This document shows, piece by piece, positions 20,063 through 29,219 of a stretch of 64,000 nt of DNA. The position numbers and the translations under genes were made by a program. This DNA is from Chrysogorgia sp. JL179-B06. Lineage: Eukaryota; Cnidaria; Anthozoa; Scleralcyonacea; Chrysogorgiidae. Every line of letters begins with the position of its first letter. The stretch's first letter is position 1. The DNA lies in contig JAYKKM010000377.1 in assembly GCA_035772405.1 (NCBI GenBank), positions 365,001 to 429,000 of the forward strand. Reading direction: 5' to 3'. Under the pieces are notes generated by a model that did no database searches, was not told where the DNA came from, and was given only the letters and a program-made list of their open reading frames with translations.

Positions 20063-20857
20063 CTAAAAAGTCTCTTTACAATAGCGTCTCTCGTGGTTAC
20101 TCAACGCTGATTTATTTTTAAATTTACGAAGGCAGTGAGAGCACTGAAACCCAACGTCAAAGAAATATTTTATCACTGTGGTAATAGCGTCGTCGTATGA
20201 GTCACACAAGAGTGTTAGATAACCAGCGGATTTATATCTGAGCAACAGAGACTCCTGCTCTTTGGACGTCTTGCCTGTGCCACCTGGATTCTTGAACTCA
20301 ACCACGAGTCCGCTGTGCTGTCGGTTTGCATTGGCAATAATCAAGTCAGGCGTTCCACGTTGGTAACCTTTTTTCCACGAATTTATTCTTTTACTCGAGG
20401 TGTCTTGATTTTCACCACAAGCAGCTACCAAAATAGCTTCTGGATAATATTTCCTAAGAAAACCAACAACTTTCGTGTGAAGGTCGAACTCGGTGATCAT
20501 TACGAATTGATTGTGTTTGAGACCAACGTCGGCTAAACTTTTTCTAACGCTTGGTAAGACTTCTGAGTGCACCCACCTTCCAAAGTGTTTCGCACGCTCC
20601 ATTTTACTCGAGAACGTCAATGAGTAGACTCCAAGTTCGTTGATAAACGAGGCCTGCTCTATCTTCATTTTACAATCAGGTTCGACGTGGTCGTTGACTG
20701 CATCTTTTGGTCGAGCGTAACCTAGAGCACTTGCGACTTCTCTTGCTTTGAACCATATTTCACCGTTGTGATTAACCATCGTGATTTGGTGACCATCGAA
20801 TAATTGCACCAAGTTGGTTGCCATTACTATAGCCTCGCAAAAAAAACTACTCGACAT
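20063..20857 (-). CDS. BRO-N domain protein fused to a VRR-NUC-like nuclease and zinc finger
   Basis: 264 aa from the first ATG; the ATG 11 codons in (20824, MATNLVQLFDG) is a likelier start. A BRO-N domain covers about 14-110 (EIWFKAREVASALGYARPKDAV, GVYSLTFSSKMERAK, WVHSEVLPSVRK), as in baculovirus BRO and phage antirepressor proteins. Residues about 155-225 resemble the VRR-NUC PD-(D/E)xK fold (GYQRGTPDLIIAN...GLVVEFKNPGGTGKTSKEQE), with D and ExK catalytic residues. The end has a C2H2-like finger (CSHCLRKF...NHERRYC). I infer a DNA-binding nuclease, perhaps for junction processing. Confidence 0.88.
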   Translation of the reverse strand: MSSSFFCEAIVMATNLVQLFDGHQITMVNHNGEIWFKAREVASALGYARPKDAVNDHVEPDCKMKIEQASFINELGVYSLTFSSKMERAKHFGRWVHSEVLPSVRKSLADVGLKHNQFVMITEFDLHTKVVGFLRKYYPEAILVAACGENQDTSSKRINSWKKGYQRGTPDLIIANANRQHSGLVVEFKNPGGTGKTSKEQESLLLRYKSAGYLTLLCDSYDDAITTVIKYFFDVGFQCSHCLRKFKNKSALSNHERRYCKETF

Positions 20858-20995
20858 AGGTGTTAGGTTTTTTATAGATCTGATTTGTTGTGTACCAATG
20901 CAGCAAATACGTTTTATTAGTCTTCAGTTTTCTACGTCGTCTGAAAAAGTTTCTAATGTTACGAACCAGTTTTCTAAGCCAACCCATTACATAAC

Positions 20996-21202
20996 TTAGG
21001 TCACGTCTCCTACCACTCCTACTTTGTCTGACTCTGGTAACATAATAGGTTTGCCGTAAGTCTTTTTAGACCTCATACCAATCTCAGCGTGGAGCTCGAG
21101 AGTTACGTCACCGCGACCAAATGACCCACCAGCTTTGAACATGTGATCAGTCGTTTTATTTATCTTATATCTTTCATGAGGTCTCGAAATACATGCTCCC
21201 AT
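20996..21202 (-). CDS. Small protein with N-myristoylation-type start
   Basis: 68 aa beginning MGACISRP, which fits the MGxxxS myristoylation pattern and adds a Cys at position 4 for possible palmitoylation. The rest is polar. It ends with no gap from the fibre gene upstream (its ATG begins right after the fibre stop). A virion or membrane-tethered role is possible but not shown. Confidence 0.6.
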   Translation of the reverse strand: MGACISRPHERYKINKTTDHMFKAGGSFGRGDVTLELHAEIGMRSKKTYGKPIMLPESDKVGVVGDVT

Positions 21203-22147
21203 TTACTTTACACCATATTCCTTCATCATTTCTCCACCCATGATTATGATGTCTCGGTTCGTCATGTAGCCACTCACAATTTTCACACCGTAGAATTCTA
21301 TCAACGATGGGTGCGCATAAGGTGCGAGTGGTATTCTTGGTCGATGTATTCCAAAAATTGTTCCATAGGGTGCGCCTATCTTTCCCATATTCGCTACGAA
21401 GTCTGAATCGGTTGACTTAACGTTGTTGACCCTGACGTGTGAATTGTCCATTTGCCAATGTATTGATATCATATGCATTTTACTTATGTCAATGCTACTC
21501 GGAATAGTGCATATGCTCTCCATTGCTGGGATGCTACCACCATACGCGAGTCCATTAGTCATACCAGTCTTGTACCCTATGAACTTATCCCACTGACCGT
21601 CGTCGTTTGATATAATTGTCTCCCAATTTGATCCAGCGGTGCGAGTAGGTAACCTCACCACAACAAAAATGGAAAGATCACACCATTGCATACTCGGGCA
21701 ATTAAAATGGAGACCTGACTCAAGTGGGATTGGTGTTAACACAGGTGATAGAAAACTTTGGCTTACACCGCTGATGCCAACAATAGGACCATAAGCCGGG
21801 TTGTTTTGCACTAATTTACTTGTTCCACCAATGGCTTTCACTTTGTTTGAACCATTGGCGTGAAATTCCACATTTTTCAAGGCGTGTGTGCTAACGTTGA
21901 AGTCGAGCACAATGTTGTAGGACTGACTCTTGAGTGATAGTAGTTGCTCTAGAGTTCTTTTATTGGTAGCATCTGAGTCATCGACTGGGTCTGCTACGTT
22001 TTTTATTGCTGAGCCTTGCATGTCTATTATTCCAGACATCCTTCCACCGGTCGCGCTTAATTTAGGATCTTCGTCCAGATGCCTTTTCGTTCTCTTTAGT
22101 ATTTTATCGTGAGGGTCGTCAGACTCATACCCGTAGTTTAGACTCAT
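21203..22147 (-). CDS. Fibre-like protein with lectin-like C-terminal domain
   Basis: 314 aa. Residues about 35-70 contain SGIIDMQGSAIKNVADPVDD followed by SDATNKRTLEQLL. This is the M.G.LdM.g..I.nladP..d.DA.NK motif that starts trimeric shafts of phage tail fibres and some animal DNA-virus fibres. The C-terminal 200 residues are beta-rich and resemble a concanavalin A/LamG-like fold (IPSSIDISKMHMISIHW, IEFYGVKIVSGYMTNRDI). I infer a trimeric attachment protein. It lies between the tiny acylated protein and a large membrane-tailed protein. Confidence 0.75.
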   Translation of the reverse strand: MSLNYGYESDDPHDKILKRTKRHLDEDPKLSATGGRMSGIIDMQGSAIKNVADPVDDSDATNKRTLEQLLSLKSQSYNIVLDFNVSTHALKNVEFHANGSNKVKAIGGTSKLVQNNPAYGPIVGISGVSQSFLSPVLTPIPLESGLHFNCPSMQWCDLSIFVVVRLPTRTAGSNWETIISNDDGQWDKFIGYKTGMTNGLAYGGSIPAMESICTIPSSIDISKMHMISIHWQMDNSHVRVNNVKSTDSDFVANMGKIGAPYGTIFGIHRPRIPLAPYAHPSLIEFYGVKIVSGYMTNRDIIIMGGEMMKEYGVK

Positions 22148-22149
22148 TA

Positions 22150-23631
22150 CTACTTCAAGGTGTATTTGGTTAGCAGATAGCCAGATACCGCTGAGAACCC
22201 TAAGATTATCGCCAACGTTGTCGTGTCTGACTTACTTGTGGGAAGTGCTTCTCTCATGGGAAGTGGTGCCGCACTTTTTTGGTGAACTTTTTTAGCCACG
22301 AGATTACTTAGCGTCGTCACATTTTCTTGGTGAGCTTTTTTCTTCACGATTGTTGGCGCTACTAAGTTAGCCACCACATTTTCTTGGTGGACTTTTTTAG
22401 CCGTAATTGTTGGTGTTGTTGCATTCAAGCTAGTGTTCACTCCAAATTTCATGGACTCTGTGGCAACCTTTAATAAGTTGTTGTACCCAACGATTTTATT
22501 CTTGAGAATTACTACATTGCTTGGCATTAACCATGTACTTGGCGACACTGCAAGATTTTGGACAACGTTGGTGTCTCTAATCGATTTATTCATGTTGAGA
22601 ATCCATGTCGATACGTCATACTGTATAACACTGTCAGAAAACAACTTGCGGAATTCTTGTTGGGTTTCTAGACTTCCTGCAGAACCACCAACGACTGACA
22701 CACGTGTTCTCGCTTGCGCACCAAGTGTGGAGTACACAAAGGCTTCTATGCTCTGATTTAGATATTGCAGTCCAATGTTGGTAAAGCCGTCTGAGAGTCG
22801 TGCGACGTATCGTTTGTAATCGTTATGGATGTCGTTGAGTGTGAAGACTCTGGATTCGCCTAAAGTGCCATCGCTCAGGACTTTATTCTGGTAGTAGTGC
22901 TTTTTGGGAATCTTGGAAATCTTACCATACAATTCGGAAGCGTTAAATTCTCTACTTATTGATTTCATGGTCTCACCACCTTCCATTCTTCTCAGAAGTC
23001 TTCTAATGGTGAAGTACAAATGAAATCTCATTACGCTTGTGACCACAGGGTGAACTTCTTGTGACACTGATAAATGTTGCAACGACACTCCACAACAGAA
23101 ACTCGCACAATACGTCGCAAACACAATGCGGTAGTAAGATTCGCTGTCATCCCACTCTGATTTTGTCTTTGACGTGGTGACTCGCAAGACTGGCAGCTTT
23201 GACATGAAGTAGCTACTCTGGTTAACAAAAACTTTAAAGTTATTCACTGGATAATTTAACACGTTCTCTGTTGGATAGCCATCCCAAAGTCCCCAATGGT
23301 TTTTATGACCTTTTGGCAGTGGTTGGATAGTCCCACCACCTTGCCATATTATTGGGAACTTACTATTGTGTAGCCACTTCCACATGCTTTTATCATTTTT
23401 GAAGGTTGCGCTGGTTATGTCTGTGCTGAGGGTGTCATTGTTTCTGAAATATACGTCGACACTCATGATCTTACCATCTTGCAAAATATTTGGATAGAAC
23501 TCAAATTTGCTTAAAGTGGCGTGAGGATACTTTTTGATAAGGTCTGCCTTTGCGTCGTGTGCAGCCTTCGACGTGTTAGCCATCGCGAGTTTGTAGTACT
23601 TCCCATAGTAATCACGAAGGGCTTTCTGCAT
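22150..23631 (-). CDS. Large protein with repeated linker and C-terminal membrane anchor
   Basis: 493 aa, no family recognised. About 400 residues look globular and aromatic-rich. They are followed by three related Lys/His-rich repeats (KKVHQENV, KKKAHQENV, KKVHQKSA; about 408-455), then one transmembrane helix near the end (LAIILGFSAVSGYLLTKY, about 473-490). The architecture of globular domain, flexible repeats and tail anchor suggests a structural or membrane-bound virion protein. It is 2 bp from the fibre gene, and divergent from the minor capsid gene with only 14 bp between start codons. Confidence 0.75.
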   Translation of the reverse strand: MQKALRDYYGKYYKLAMANTSKAAHDAKADLIKKYPHATLSKFEFYPNILQDGKIMSVDVYFRNNDTLSTDITSATFKNDKSMWKWLHNSKFPIIWQGGGTIQPLPKGHKNHWGLWDGYPTENVLNYPVNNFKVFVNQSSYFMSKLPVLRVTTSKTKSEWDDSESYYRIVFATYCASFCCGVSLQHLSVSQEVHPVVTSVMRFHLYFTIRRLLRRMEGGETMKSISREFNASELYGKISKIPKKHYYQNKVLSDGTLGESRVFTLNDIHNDYKRYVARLSDGFTNIGLQYLNQSIEAFVYSTLGAQARTRVSVVGGSAGSLETQQEFRKLFSDSVIQYDVSTWILNMNKSIRDTNVVQNLAVSPSTWLMPSNVVILKNKIVGYNNLLKVATESMKFGVNTSLNATTPTITAKKVHQENVVANLVAPTIVKKKAHQENVTTLSNLVAKKVHQKSAAPLPMREALPTSKSDTTTLAIILGFSAVSGYLLTKYTLK

Positions 23632-23645
23632 ATATAATATACCAT

Positions 23646-24356
23646 ATGTTATACATAATGCGAAAGTTGACGGTATTCATTGAAGACGCAGAAAAAGTTG
23701 TGTCCTTTGACAACGCGATAATGGTCACGCACGACAACCCGTGCATTATGGTCAAGACAGCCACTGTGTTTTGGGACTACAATAACCTACGAGATGATTT
23801 CGACATACTTGCCCCCATGCTGAGTCACCCTTCGAGTGATCTTAAAAGCACGATAACGAGTAGGGGGTACGCTAACTTCGACACACTGGTCGAAGTAATA
23901 AAAGAATCGACTAAAAACCGTGGTAGGGGGGACGTTGAGATAGAGAAAATACCGCTCACAAGTAGATGTAGGATTAAGGCTAGCACTCCAGTTAATCTTC
24001 TACTCGTTGGGCCTCTACTTGGTTTCGCGTTGGGTAGGGTGATTAAGGGTGACTCGAGGTGGTACGTCAGCCCAAACAAGGTCGACATGCTTAGAGGTCT
24101 GAAGTACATAGAAATCTTATGTGATATTGTTGAAACTGAGAGCAATGTGGGTATTGATGGGAAGCGAAGCAGTGTGATCACAACGTTGCCAATACCCACT
24201 AAACAGTCTTTGAATGGGTCAGTGCAACGTCACGTAGACATCGAGTCTAAGGTGAGTATTAAAAAAGGTGCTTACTCAAGTATGACATTTCGTGTCAAAC
24301 CAAATAACGACGATCCCAAAATTGGCGCGGTGTTATTGGAACTGTACATTGTGTGA
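23646..24356 (+). CDS. Minor capsid protein, penton-like single jelly roll (probable)
   Basis: 236 aa from the first ATG; the ATG at 23658 (MRKLTVFIED) is a good alternative. The C-terminal half has beta-strand-rich segments (LRGLKYIEILCDIVE, SVITTLPIPTK, AVLLELYIV) in the arrangement I associate with Polinton/adintovirus penton proteins. Its place next to the integrase and upstream of the major capsid gene supports this. It would form the fivefold vertices. No diagnostic residue exists, so the call rests on pattern and position. Confidence 0.65.
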   Translation: MLYIMRKLTVFIEDAEKVVSFDNAIMVTHDNPCIMVKTATVFWDYNNLRDDFDILAPMLSHPSSDLKSTITSRGYANFDTLVEVIKESTKNRGRGDVEIEKIPLTSRCRIKASTPVNLLLVGPLLGFALGRVIKGDSRWYVSPNKVDMLRGLKYIEILCDIVETESNVGIDGKRSSVITTLPIPTKQSLNGSVQRHVDIESKVSIKKGAYSSMTFRVKPNNDDPKIGAVLLELYIV

Positions 24357-24361
24357 GTTAT

Positions 24362-25465
24362 ATGGAACTTGGTGTGGAGACAGAACAAGGGTTGAGAGAC
24401 ATTTATTATAATCCTAAGACGGGGTTTAGTGGTGTAGAGAAATTGTATCAAAGTGCGTTGGGAGACGGATTGAAAGTAACTAGAAAAACAGTGAAAGAAT
24501 GGTTGACAGCGCAGGACACCTACACTAGGTATAAACCTATTGTGAGAAGACATAAATTCCGCGCGACTTTTGTCGGATTTCTTGGTGAAGAGCTCCAAAT
24601 GGACTTAGTGGACATGAGTAAGTACTCAAAACAGAATGGAGGGTATTATTGGATATTGACAGGTATTGAAATATTGAGTAGATACGCTTTTGGTATTGCA
24701 GTCTATAGAAAAGACACTAAGAACATGACTAAGGCTGTTGGAAAATTGTTGGTTGACTTTAAAGATCGGTTTGGAGCCACACCTAAGTTGGCACAATTTG
24801 ATGATGGACTCGAGTTCTACAATGTTGGCGTGAAAAGTTTGCTGAAAGAACATGGTGTTGAATATTTCAGCACTAAGAGCGACAAAAAGGCTGCTGTTGT
24901 CGAGCGTTTTAATAGAAGTCTGAAGAGTATTATGTGGAAGTACTTTTACACCCGCGGGACGTACAAATGGATTGATGCTTTGGATAAATTTGTGGACAAT
25001 TACAATAGCAGTGTGAATCGAAGCATTATGATGAAGCCGAAGGACGTCGATAAGTCAAATGAAGCCGAAGTGTGGACCACTTTGTTTGGTCATCAATTTG
25101 CGGACAACCCATTGCCGAAGTTTAGAGTTGGCGAGCCAGTGAGAATTAGTAAGTACAAGAGTGTGTTCACAAAGGGCTATGAAGCCAACTTCACTGAAGA
25201 GCTGTTTAAAGTGGTAAAGGTTATTCGAGGTGATCCGAATGTGTATGAAATTGAAGATCACACCGGTGGGCAGATTATTGGTAAATTTTATGAACAGGAA
25301 TTATCGCTGGTTAATAAGAAACCTGGTGATGATGTGTACAGAGTTGAAAAGGTGTTGAAAAGAAAGAAAGTCAGAGGGGAGAAGATGGCGCTGGTCAAAT
25401 GGTTGGGTTATGAGAGCAAACATAATTCGTGGGTGCCAGAAAGCGATATTCAAAATGTGAGTTAA
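24362..25465 (+). CDS. INT: Retroviral-type integrase with chromodomain
   Basis: 367 aa from the ATG at 24362. Earlier in-frame codons include only GTG and overlap the previous gene. The RVE core shows the catalytic triad: D81 (QMDLVDM), D147 (QFDDGLEF) and E181 (VERFNRSLK). An SH3-like region lies around 255-320. A chromodomain closes the protein (about 324-360, VYRVEKVLKRKK...VKWLGY...SWVPESDI). It inserts the element and makes the 6-bp duplication. The chromodomain may steer it to chromatin marks. Its last 40 bases were duplicated downstream at about 26435-26475. Confidence 0.95.
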   Translation: MELGVETEQGLRDIYYNPKTGFSGVEKLYQSALGDGLKVTRKTVKEWLTAQDTYTRYKPIVRRHKFRATFVGFLGEELQMDLVDMSKYSKQNGGYYWILTGIEILSRYAFGIAVYRKDTKNMTKAVGKLLVDFKDRFGATPKLAQFDDGLEFYNVGVKSLLKEHGVEYFSTKSDKKAAVVERFNRSLKSIMWKYFYTRGTYKWIDALDKFVDNYNSSVNRSIMMKPKDVDKSNEAEVWTTLFGHQFADNPLPKFRVGEPVRISKYKSVFTKGYEANFTEELFKVVKVIRGDPNVYEIEDHTGGQIIGKFYEQELSLVNKKPGDDVYRVEKVLKRKKVRGEKMALVKWLGYESKHNSWVPESDIQNVS

Positions 25466-25471
25466 TGTAAT

Positions 25472-26422
25472 ATGACTGAAAGTGGCTTCGACAACCTTGA
25501 GATGGGTAGCTCTAACGAATACAAAGATGTCGCCGACGACGAACTAGAGCGTAGTCTTGAAAAAGCCACTAAAGATAGCGAGCTAGCTTGGGACGACCCA
25601 AACGTTGCAGTCAGTGAGAGAGTTAGACTAACTAAAGTGAGGAGCGGGTTGGCTCGCGAACATGGTAGAAGGGAGCGTCGACGCGTGGAGGAGGCCTTTA
25701 GCAATATTGAGACGCGGATTAATGACAACGCAAAAGACTACGAAGACGTTGCGAGGAGTGCGTCATTGTTAGACACCACGCGCGCGGAGCACGTCGACAT
25801 ACCTGGACTAACACCAATCGAGAATCGCGAGTTGAATAGCACACTCAATCCAAGCGAGAATATGCTGCGTGAGTCTAGAATAGGCGACGCTGGTACATTG
25901 CAAATAAAAGCGAACCATTTTCGAGACTTGATAGGCAAAGCGGGCGAGAGAATGGCAGAGCTTGGTAAAGAAGATCTCACAACTGTGGGGAGCGAAGAGC
26001 ACGTTAATCTAGCCGAAAGAGTGATTGGACTCATACAGGCTAAAGACGTGCTTATTGAACAGCGGGAAATAGAAGAGGTTAGAGAGCGACAAGAGATCGA
26101 CATTGACAAGTTTCAGAAGTTCAAGAAATGGGCTAGAGAAAATATGGTTGGGATGAGTGCTTTAGCGATTTCAGTGGCAGCAATTGTGACGACTGTTATT
26201 ATCGCTGGGAGGTCTAACGTTATGAGAGGCGCTATGGTCACGAGGTCGTTCGCACAGGCTGTTAAGAACGCGATAACGAAGATGGGTCCATGGGCTGTTG
26301 GATTAGCTAACTTAGTTTACGACGCGCTGGTGACAGGCGCAAAGGGTCTCGCTTGGTTAGCTCAAAATCTGTGGGTGTTTGCGGTGACATTCGCGTGGCT
26401 CGCGTACAATTATTTAAACTAA
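25472..26422 (+). CDS. Membrane protein with long charged N-terminus (copy 1, intact)
   Basis: 316 aa, unknown function. Residues 1-220 are highly charged and helical, with likely coiled coil (RERQEIDIDKFQKFKKWAREN). The C-terminal 95 residues are hydrophobic with a strong span (MSALAISVAAIVTTVIIAGR, about 228-248) and a further Gly/Ala/Trp-rich region (WAVGLANLVYDALVTGAKGL). The tail is nearly identical to that of the duplicated copy downstream. Genes of this type between integrase and capsid suggest a virion membrane protein. It begins 6 bp after the integrase stop. Confidence 0.8.
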   Translation: MTESGFDNLEMGSSNEYKDVADDELERSLEKATKDSELAWDDPNVAVSERVRLTKVRSGLAREHGRRERRRVEEAFSNIETRINDNAKDYEDVARSASLLDTTRAEHVDIPGLTPIENRELNSTLNPSENMLRESRIGDAGTLQIKANHFRDLIGKAGERMAELGKEDLTTVGSEEHVNLAERVIGLIQAKDVLIEQREIEEVRERQEIDIDKFQKFKKWARENMVGMSALAISVAAIVTTVIIAGRSNVMRGAMVTRSFAQAVKNAITKMGPWAVGLANLVYDALVTGAKGLAWLAQNLWVFAVTFAWLAYNYLN

Positions 26423-26434
26423 AAGCAAACGTAA

Positions 26435-26480
26435 CTTATGGATACCAGAAAGCGACATTCAAAATGTGAGCTAATGTAAT
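26435..26480 (+). repeat. Duplicated 3' end of the integrase gene
   Basis: The bases ccagaaagcgacattcaaaa and the following tgtgagctaatgtaatatg match the end of the integrase gene and the spacer at about 25436-25474 with few changes. This marks the left edge of a tandem duplication of about 1 kb that doubled the membrane-protein gene. Confidence 0.85.
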
Positions 26481-27913
26481 ATGGCTGAAGGTGGGGAAGT
26501 TTTTGACGAGATTGAGATGGAGAACCTTGGTAGAGCTTACACTGATGATCAAATAAACGCCGAACTTGAAGAACTCACTAAACGTATAAATTCAATCGAG
26601 AAAATATACACCGACGGACGATATACCACACATCGAACGTGTCGAGTATGAGAAATTGAATGGGAGAGCGAATAGATTGCAGGGCGAACTGGATAGAAGG
26701 TCTCGAGAAACAGAGACGTCGTTCACTGACACTGATGATGGTAAGACGGTGACAATAAGGGGGACTAACACAGAAGTCCCAACAGTAGTGTTTGTTGAAC
26801 AGAAGTCGTATGGTGACGTCAATGACGAGAGTTTTAGTATAGCTTTTAAAGAGGAGGGTGAAATTAAGAAAAGACTGGGTGAGCTAAAAGCGTCCAACAA
26901 AAAGCTAACAGAAGACAAACGTAAAAAGAATCAAGCTAATAAACAAGAAAATACGTAAATTGAGCAAAAAGGCACTCGGCCAAGACGACGCGTCAAGGGA
27001 AATAGTCAACAGGTCGCAGGCTACGGACTCAGGGGCTATTCTTTTCAAACCGATAAACAAAGATGGTAAATATGGAAGTCCTAAACTAATTCTAAAACCT
27101 TGGAAAAAAGGCTTGGTCTACAGTAAAGACGCGAGTAGTAAAAATGCGATTGAGCAGTTCAAAAAGTTAGTTAGTCAAATCCCTGAGAATGCAGAAACAA
27201 CAGTTGTCACAACAGAAGTGGCCTCAGACGACCTCCCAGTGATTGAGACAAGAGTGGATCACGACGACATACCTGGGTTATCACCAGACGAGAACCGTGA
27301 TCTGAGTGGTGTGGTTAATCCAAGCGATAGTGTGGTGTCTGAGTCAAGAACGGGTGATGATGGTGCGTTGCAAGCGCAGGTAGACCACTTTCAAGAGACG
27401 ATAGATGAGACGAGTGGGAGATTGGCAAAGCTTGATAAAAAAACTAACCAAACTGGTCTCACGCCCGACGAAGAGCGAGAGCGCGTTGGTTTGGTTGAAA
27501 GAGAGTCAGGACTCAAGCAAGCCAGAGACAGAACTATTGAGCAGCGACAAATAGAAGAGGTTAGAGAGCAGCAGGAAATCGACATTGACAGGTTTCAGAG
27601 ATTTAAGGAATGGGCTAAAGAAAATGTAGTCGGGTTGAGCGCTGTAGCAATTTCAGTGGCTGGGATTATAACAACTATTATTATCGCTGGTAGATCCGCT
27701 GTTATGAGGGGTGCTATGGCTACGAGGTCATTTGCACAGGCTGTTAAGAACGCGATAATGAAGATGGGTCCATGGGCTGTTGGGTTGGCTAATTTAGTTT
27801 ACAATGCGTTGACGTTGGGTGCGAAGGGTCTCGCATGGTTGGCTCAAAATCTGTGGGTACTCGCGGTGGTACTTGCGTGGTTTGCTTATGATTATTACAA
27901 GCTAAAACGGTAG
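26481..27913 (+). pseudogene. Membrane protein copy 2, apparently frameshifted twice
   Basis: The copy starts with an ATG at 26481 matching copy 1 (MAEGGEVFDEIEMEN) but stops after 53 codons. The reading continues open in a second frame (about 26590-26958) and then a third (about 26909-27913), neither of which has an ATG near its beginning. The third frame ends with the hydrophobic C-terminus nearly identical to copy 1. The middle is longer and more diverged than copy 1. Two frame breaks mean either a decaying duplicate, sequencing slips, or programmed frameshifting. Copy 1 is intact, so loss would be tolerated. Confidence 0.75.
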
Positions 27914-27965
27914 TCTCAGCTTCGAGGGTCTCAGCTTCGAAGATGATAAAACATATGTAAAGTAT

Positions 27966-29204
27966 ATGAACGCCACGTCAGCAGAGTTGAGCCCCGGTTT
28001 TAGACGAGCGACCATGGGTGTCATAAAAGGGGTGAGAACACAACACGTAATCACGTTGAACCCTAATAAAGTTAGTCCTGGTGAGGAACTTTACGTTGAC
28101 ATACCAAAGCTCAAGGTTAGCAGCTGTTTGGTGCCTGGATCGTTGGGTCTAGTGTTCGACTTTAAGAACGCGAACGCTAAAAGCTGGTTCTTGAACAATG
28201 TTAGCAAGTTGTTGGTTGAGAAACTGGTTGTGAGACTAGCTGGGGAAACCGTGTATGACAACAATGGGGAAAATTACACTGGTGTTTATCGCGACCTTTG
28301 GGAGAGTGTCACTGCGCGAGACCAAATGATTGACTATGGTATTGGTGGTGAGAACTTGAGAAAGCTAGTTTCTAAGGATGACAGTGGTGCGACGAGTGGG
28401 AACGTCGCTAAAGTTAGTGACGCGTTGATGTTTGGTGTGATTGGGACGAAGCAGCGGATTAAGCTTGGTAAAATCATGAATGACCACGGGTTGTACGCTC
28501 CTTTTAGCATGAACAACAACTTGCAGTATGTGATCACACTTCCGAAGGCCACAGACATTATGGTGGCGCAATCCGGTAGCGCTGTGGGTGGGTACACTCT
28601 GGAGAACCTCGAGCTTGAGTACGAAACGATTGATAACCAGGAGCTCGCTGACGAAATAACGTCGGGCTATGCAAGTGGTCGTAGTTTGTCATACGAACAC
28701 GTTACGTTGATGAAAATCACCGAATGGGACAAAGGCACGACCATTGTGAATGAAAACATTAATCTTCCAAGAAAAAGCATGAAGGCAATCGTGTTGCTAT
28801 TCACGAATAAGGTGCGAACAGACAGCGAGGAGTTTCTTTACCCAAATATTGATAGTGTTAGAGTCACAATTGAGGGTGTGCCAAATAGTGTGTACTCACA
28901 GGGTATTCCAAAGTCGAAGTTCTATGCAGAAGCGAAACGATTGTTTGGGTTGGGTGAAGAACACGCTCAGTTCATGACCATACAGAAGTTCTATAAAGAT
29001 GGCTTTGCGTTAGTCATCGACTTGAGGAGTGTTCAAGATAATCGCAATGTCGCCACTGGCAAGAACATTGTAAACACACAATCCGGTGTGCTTCTTGAGA
29101 TCACTAAGAAAGCGACGACTGCAAATGTCATGTGTAGGGTGTTTGTGATAAGTGATGGGTTGGTCAACTTCATGAACAATGGGCTGCAATCAATCCAGTA
29201 TTAA
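27966..29204 (+). CDS. MCP: Major capsid protein (double jelly roll)
   Basis: 412 aa. It fits the Polinton/adintovirus major capsid family by length, position just before the packaging ATPase, and sequence features: an early VSPGEELYVDIPKLKV strand, LVVRLAGETVYDNNGE, YAPFSMNNNLQYVITLP in the middle and FYKDGFALVIDLR near the end. The fold would be two jelly rolls giving pseudo-hexameric trimers that build an icosahedral shell. The frame is intact from an ATG at 27966, preceded by an AT-rich stretch. The gap to the ATPase is 15 bp. Confidence 0.9.
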   Translation: MNATSAELSPGFRRATMGVIKGVRTQHVITLNPNKVSPGEELYVDIPKLKVSSCLVPGSLGLVFDFKNANAKSWFLNNVSKLLVEKLVVRLAGETVYDNNGENYTGVYRDLWESVTARDQMIDYGIGGENLRKLVSKDDSGATSGNVAKVSDALMFGVIGTKQRIKLGKIMNDHGLYAPFSMNNNLQYVITLPKATDIMVAQSGSAVGGYTLENLELEYETIDNQELADEITSGYASGRSLSYEHVTLMKITEWDKGTTIVNENINLPRKSMKAIVLLFTNKVRTDSEEFLYPNIDSVRVTIEGVPNSVYSQGIPKSKFYAEAKRLFGLGEEHAQFMTIQKFYKDGFALVIDLRSVQDNRNVATGKNIVNTQSGVLLEITKKATTANVMCRVFVISDGLVNFMNNGLQSIQY

Positions 29205-29219
29205 ATCAAACGTGAGTTA

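Noticed and set aside
26960..27913. Independent 317-aa gene starting at 26960
   Set aside because: The first codon is TTG and no ATG lies in the first 200 codons. Better explained as the third frame of the duplicated membrane-protein gene.
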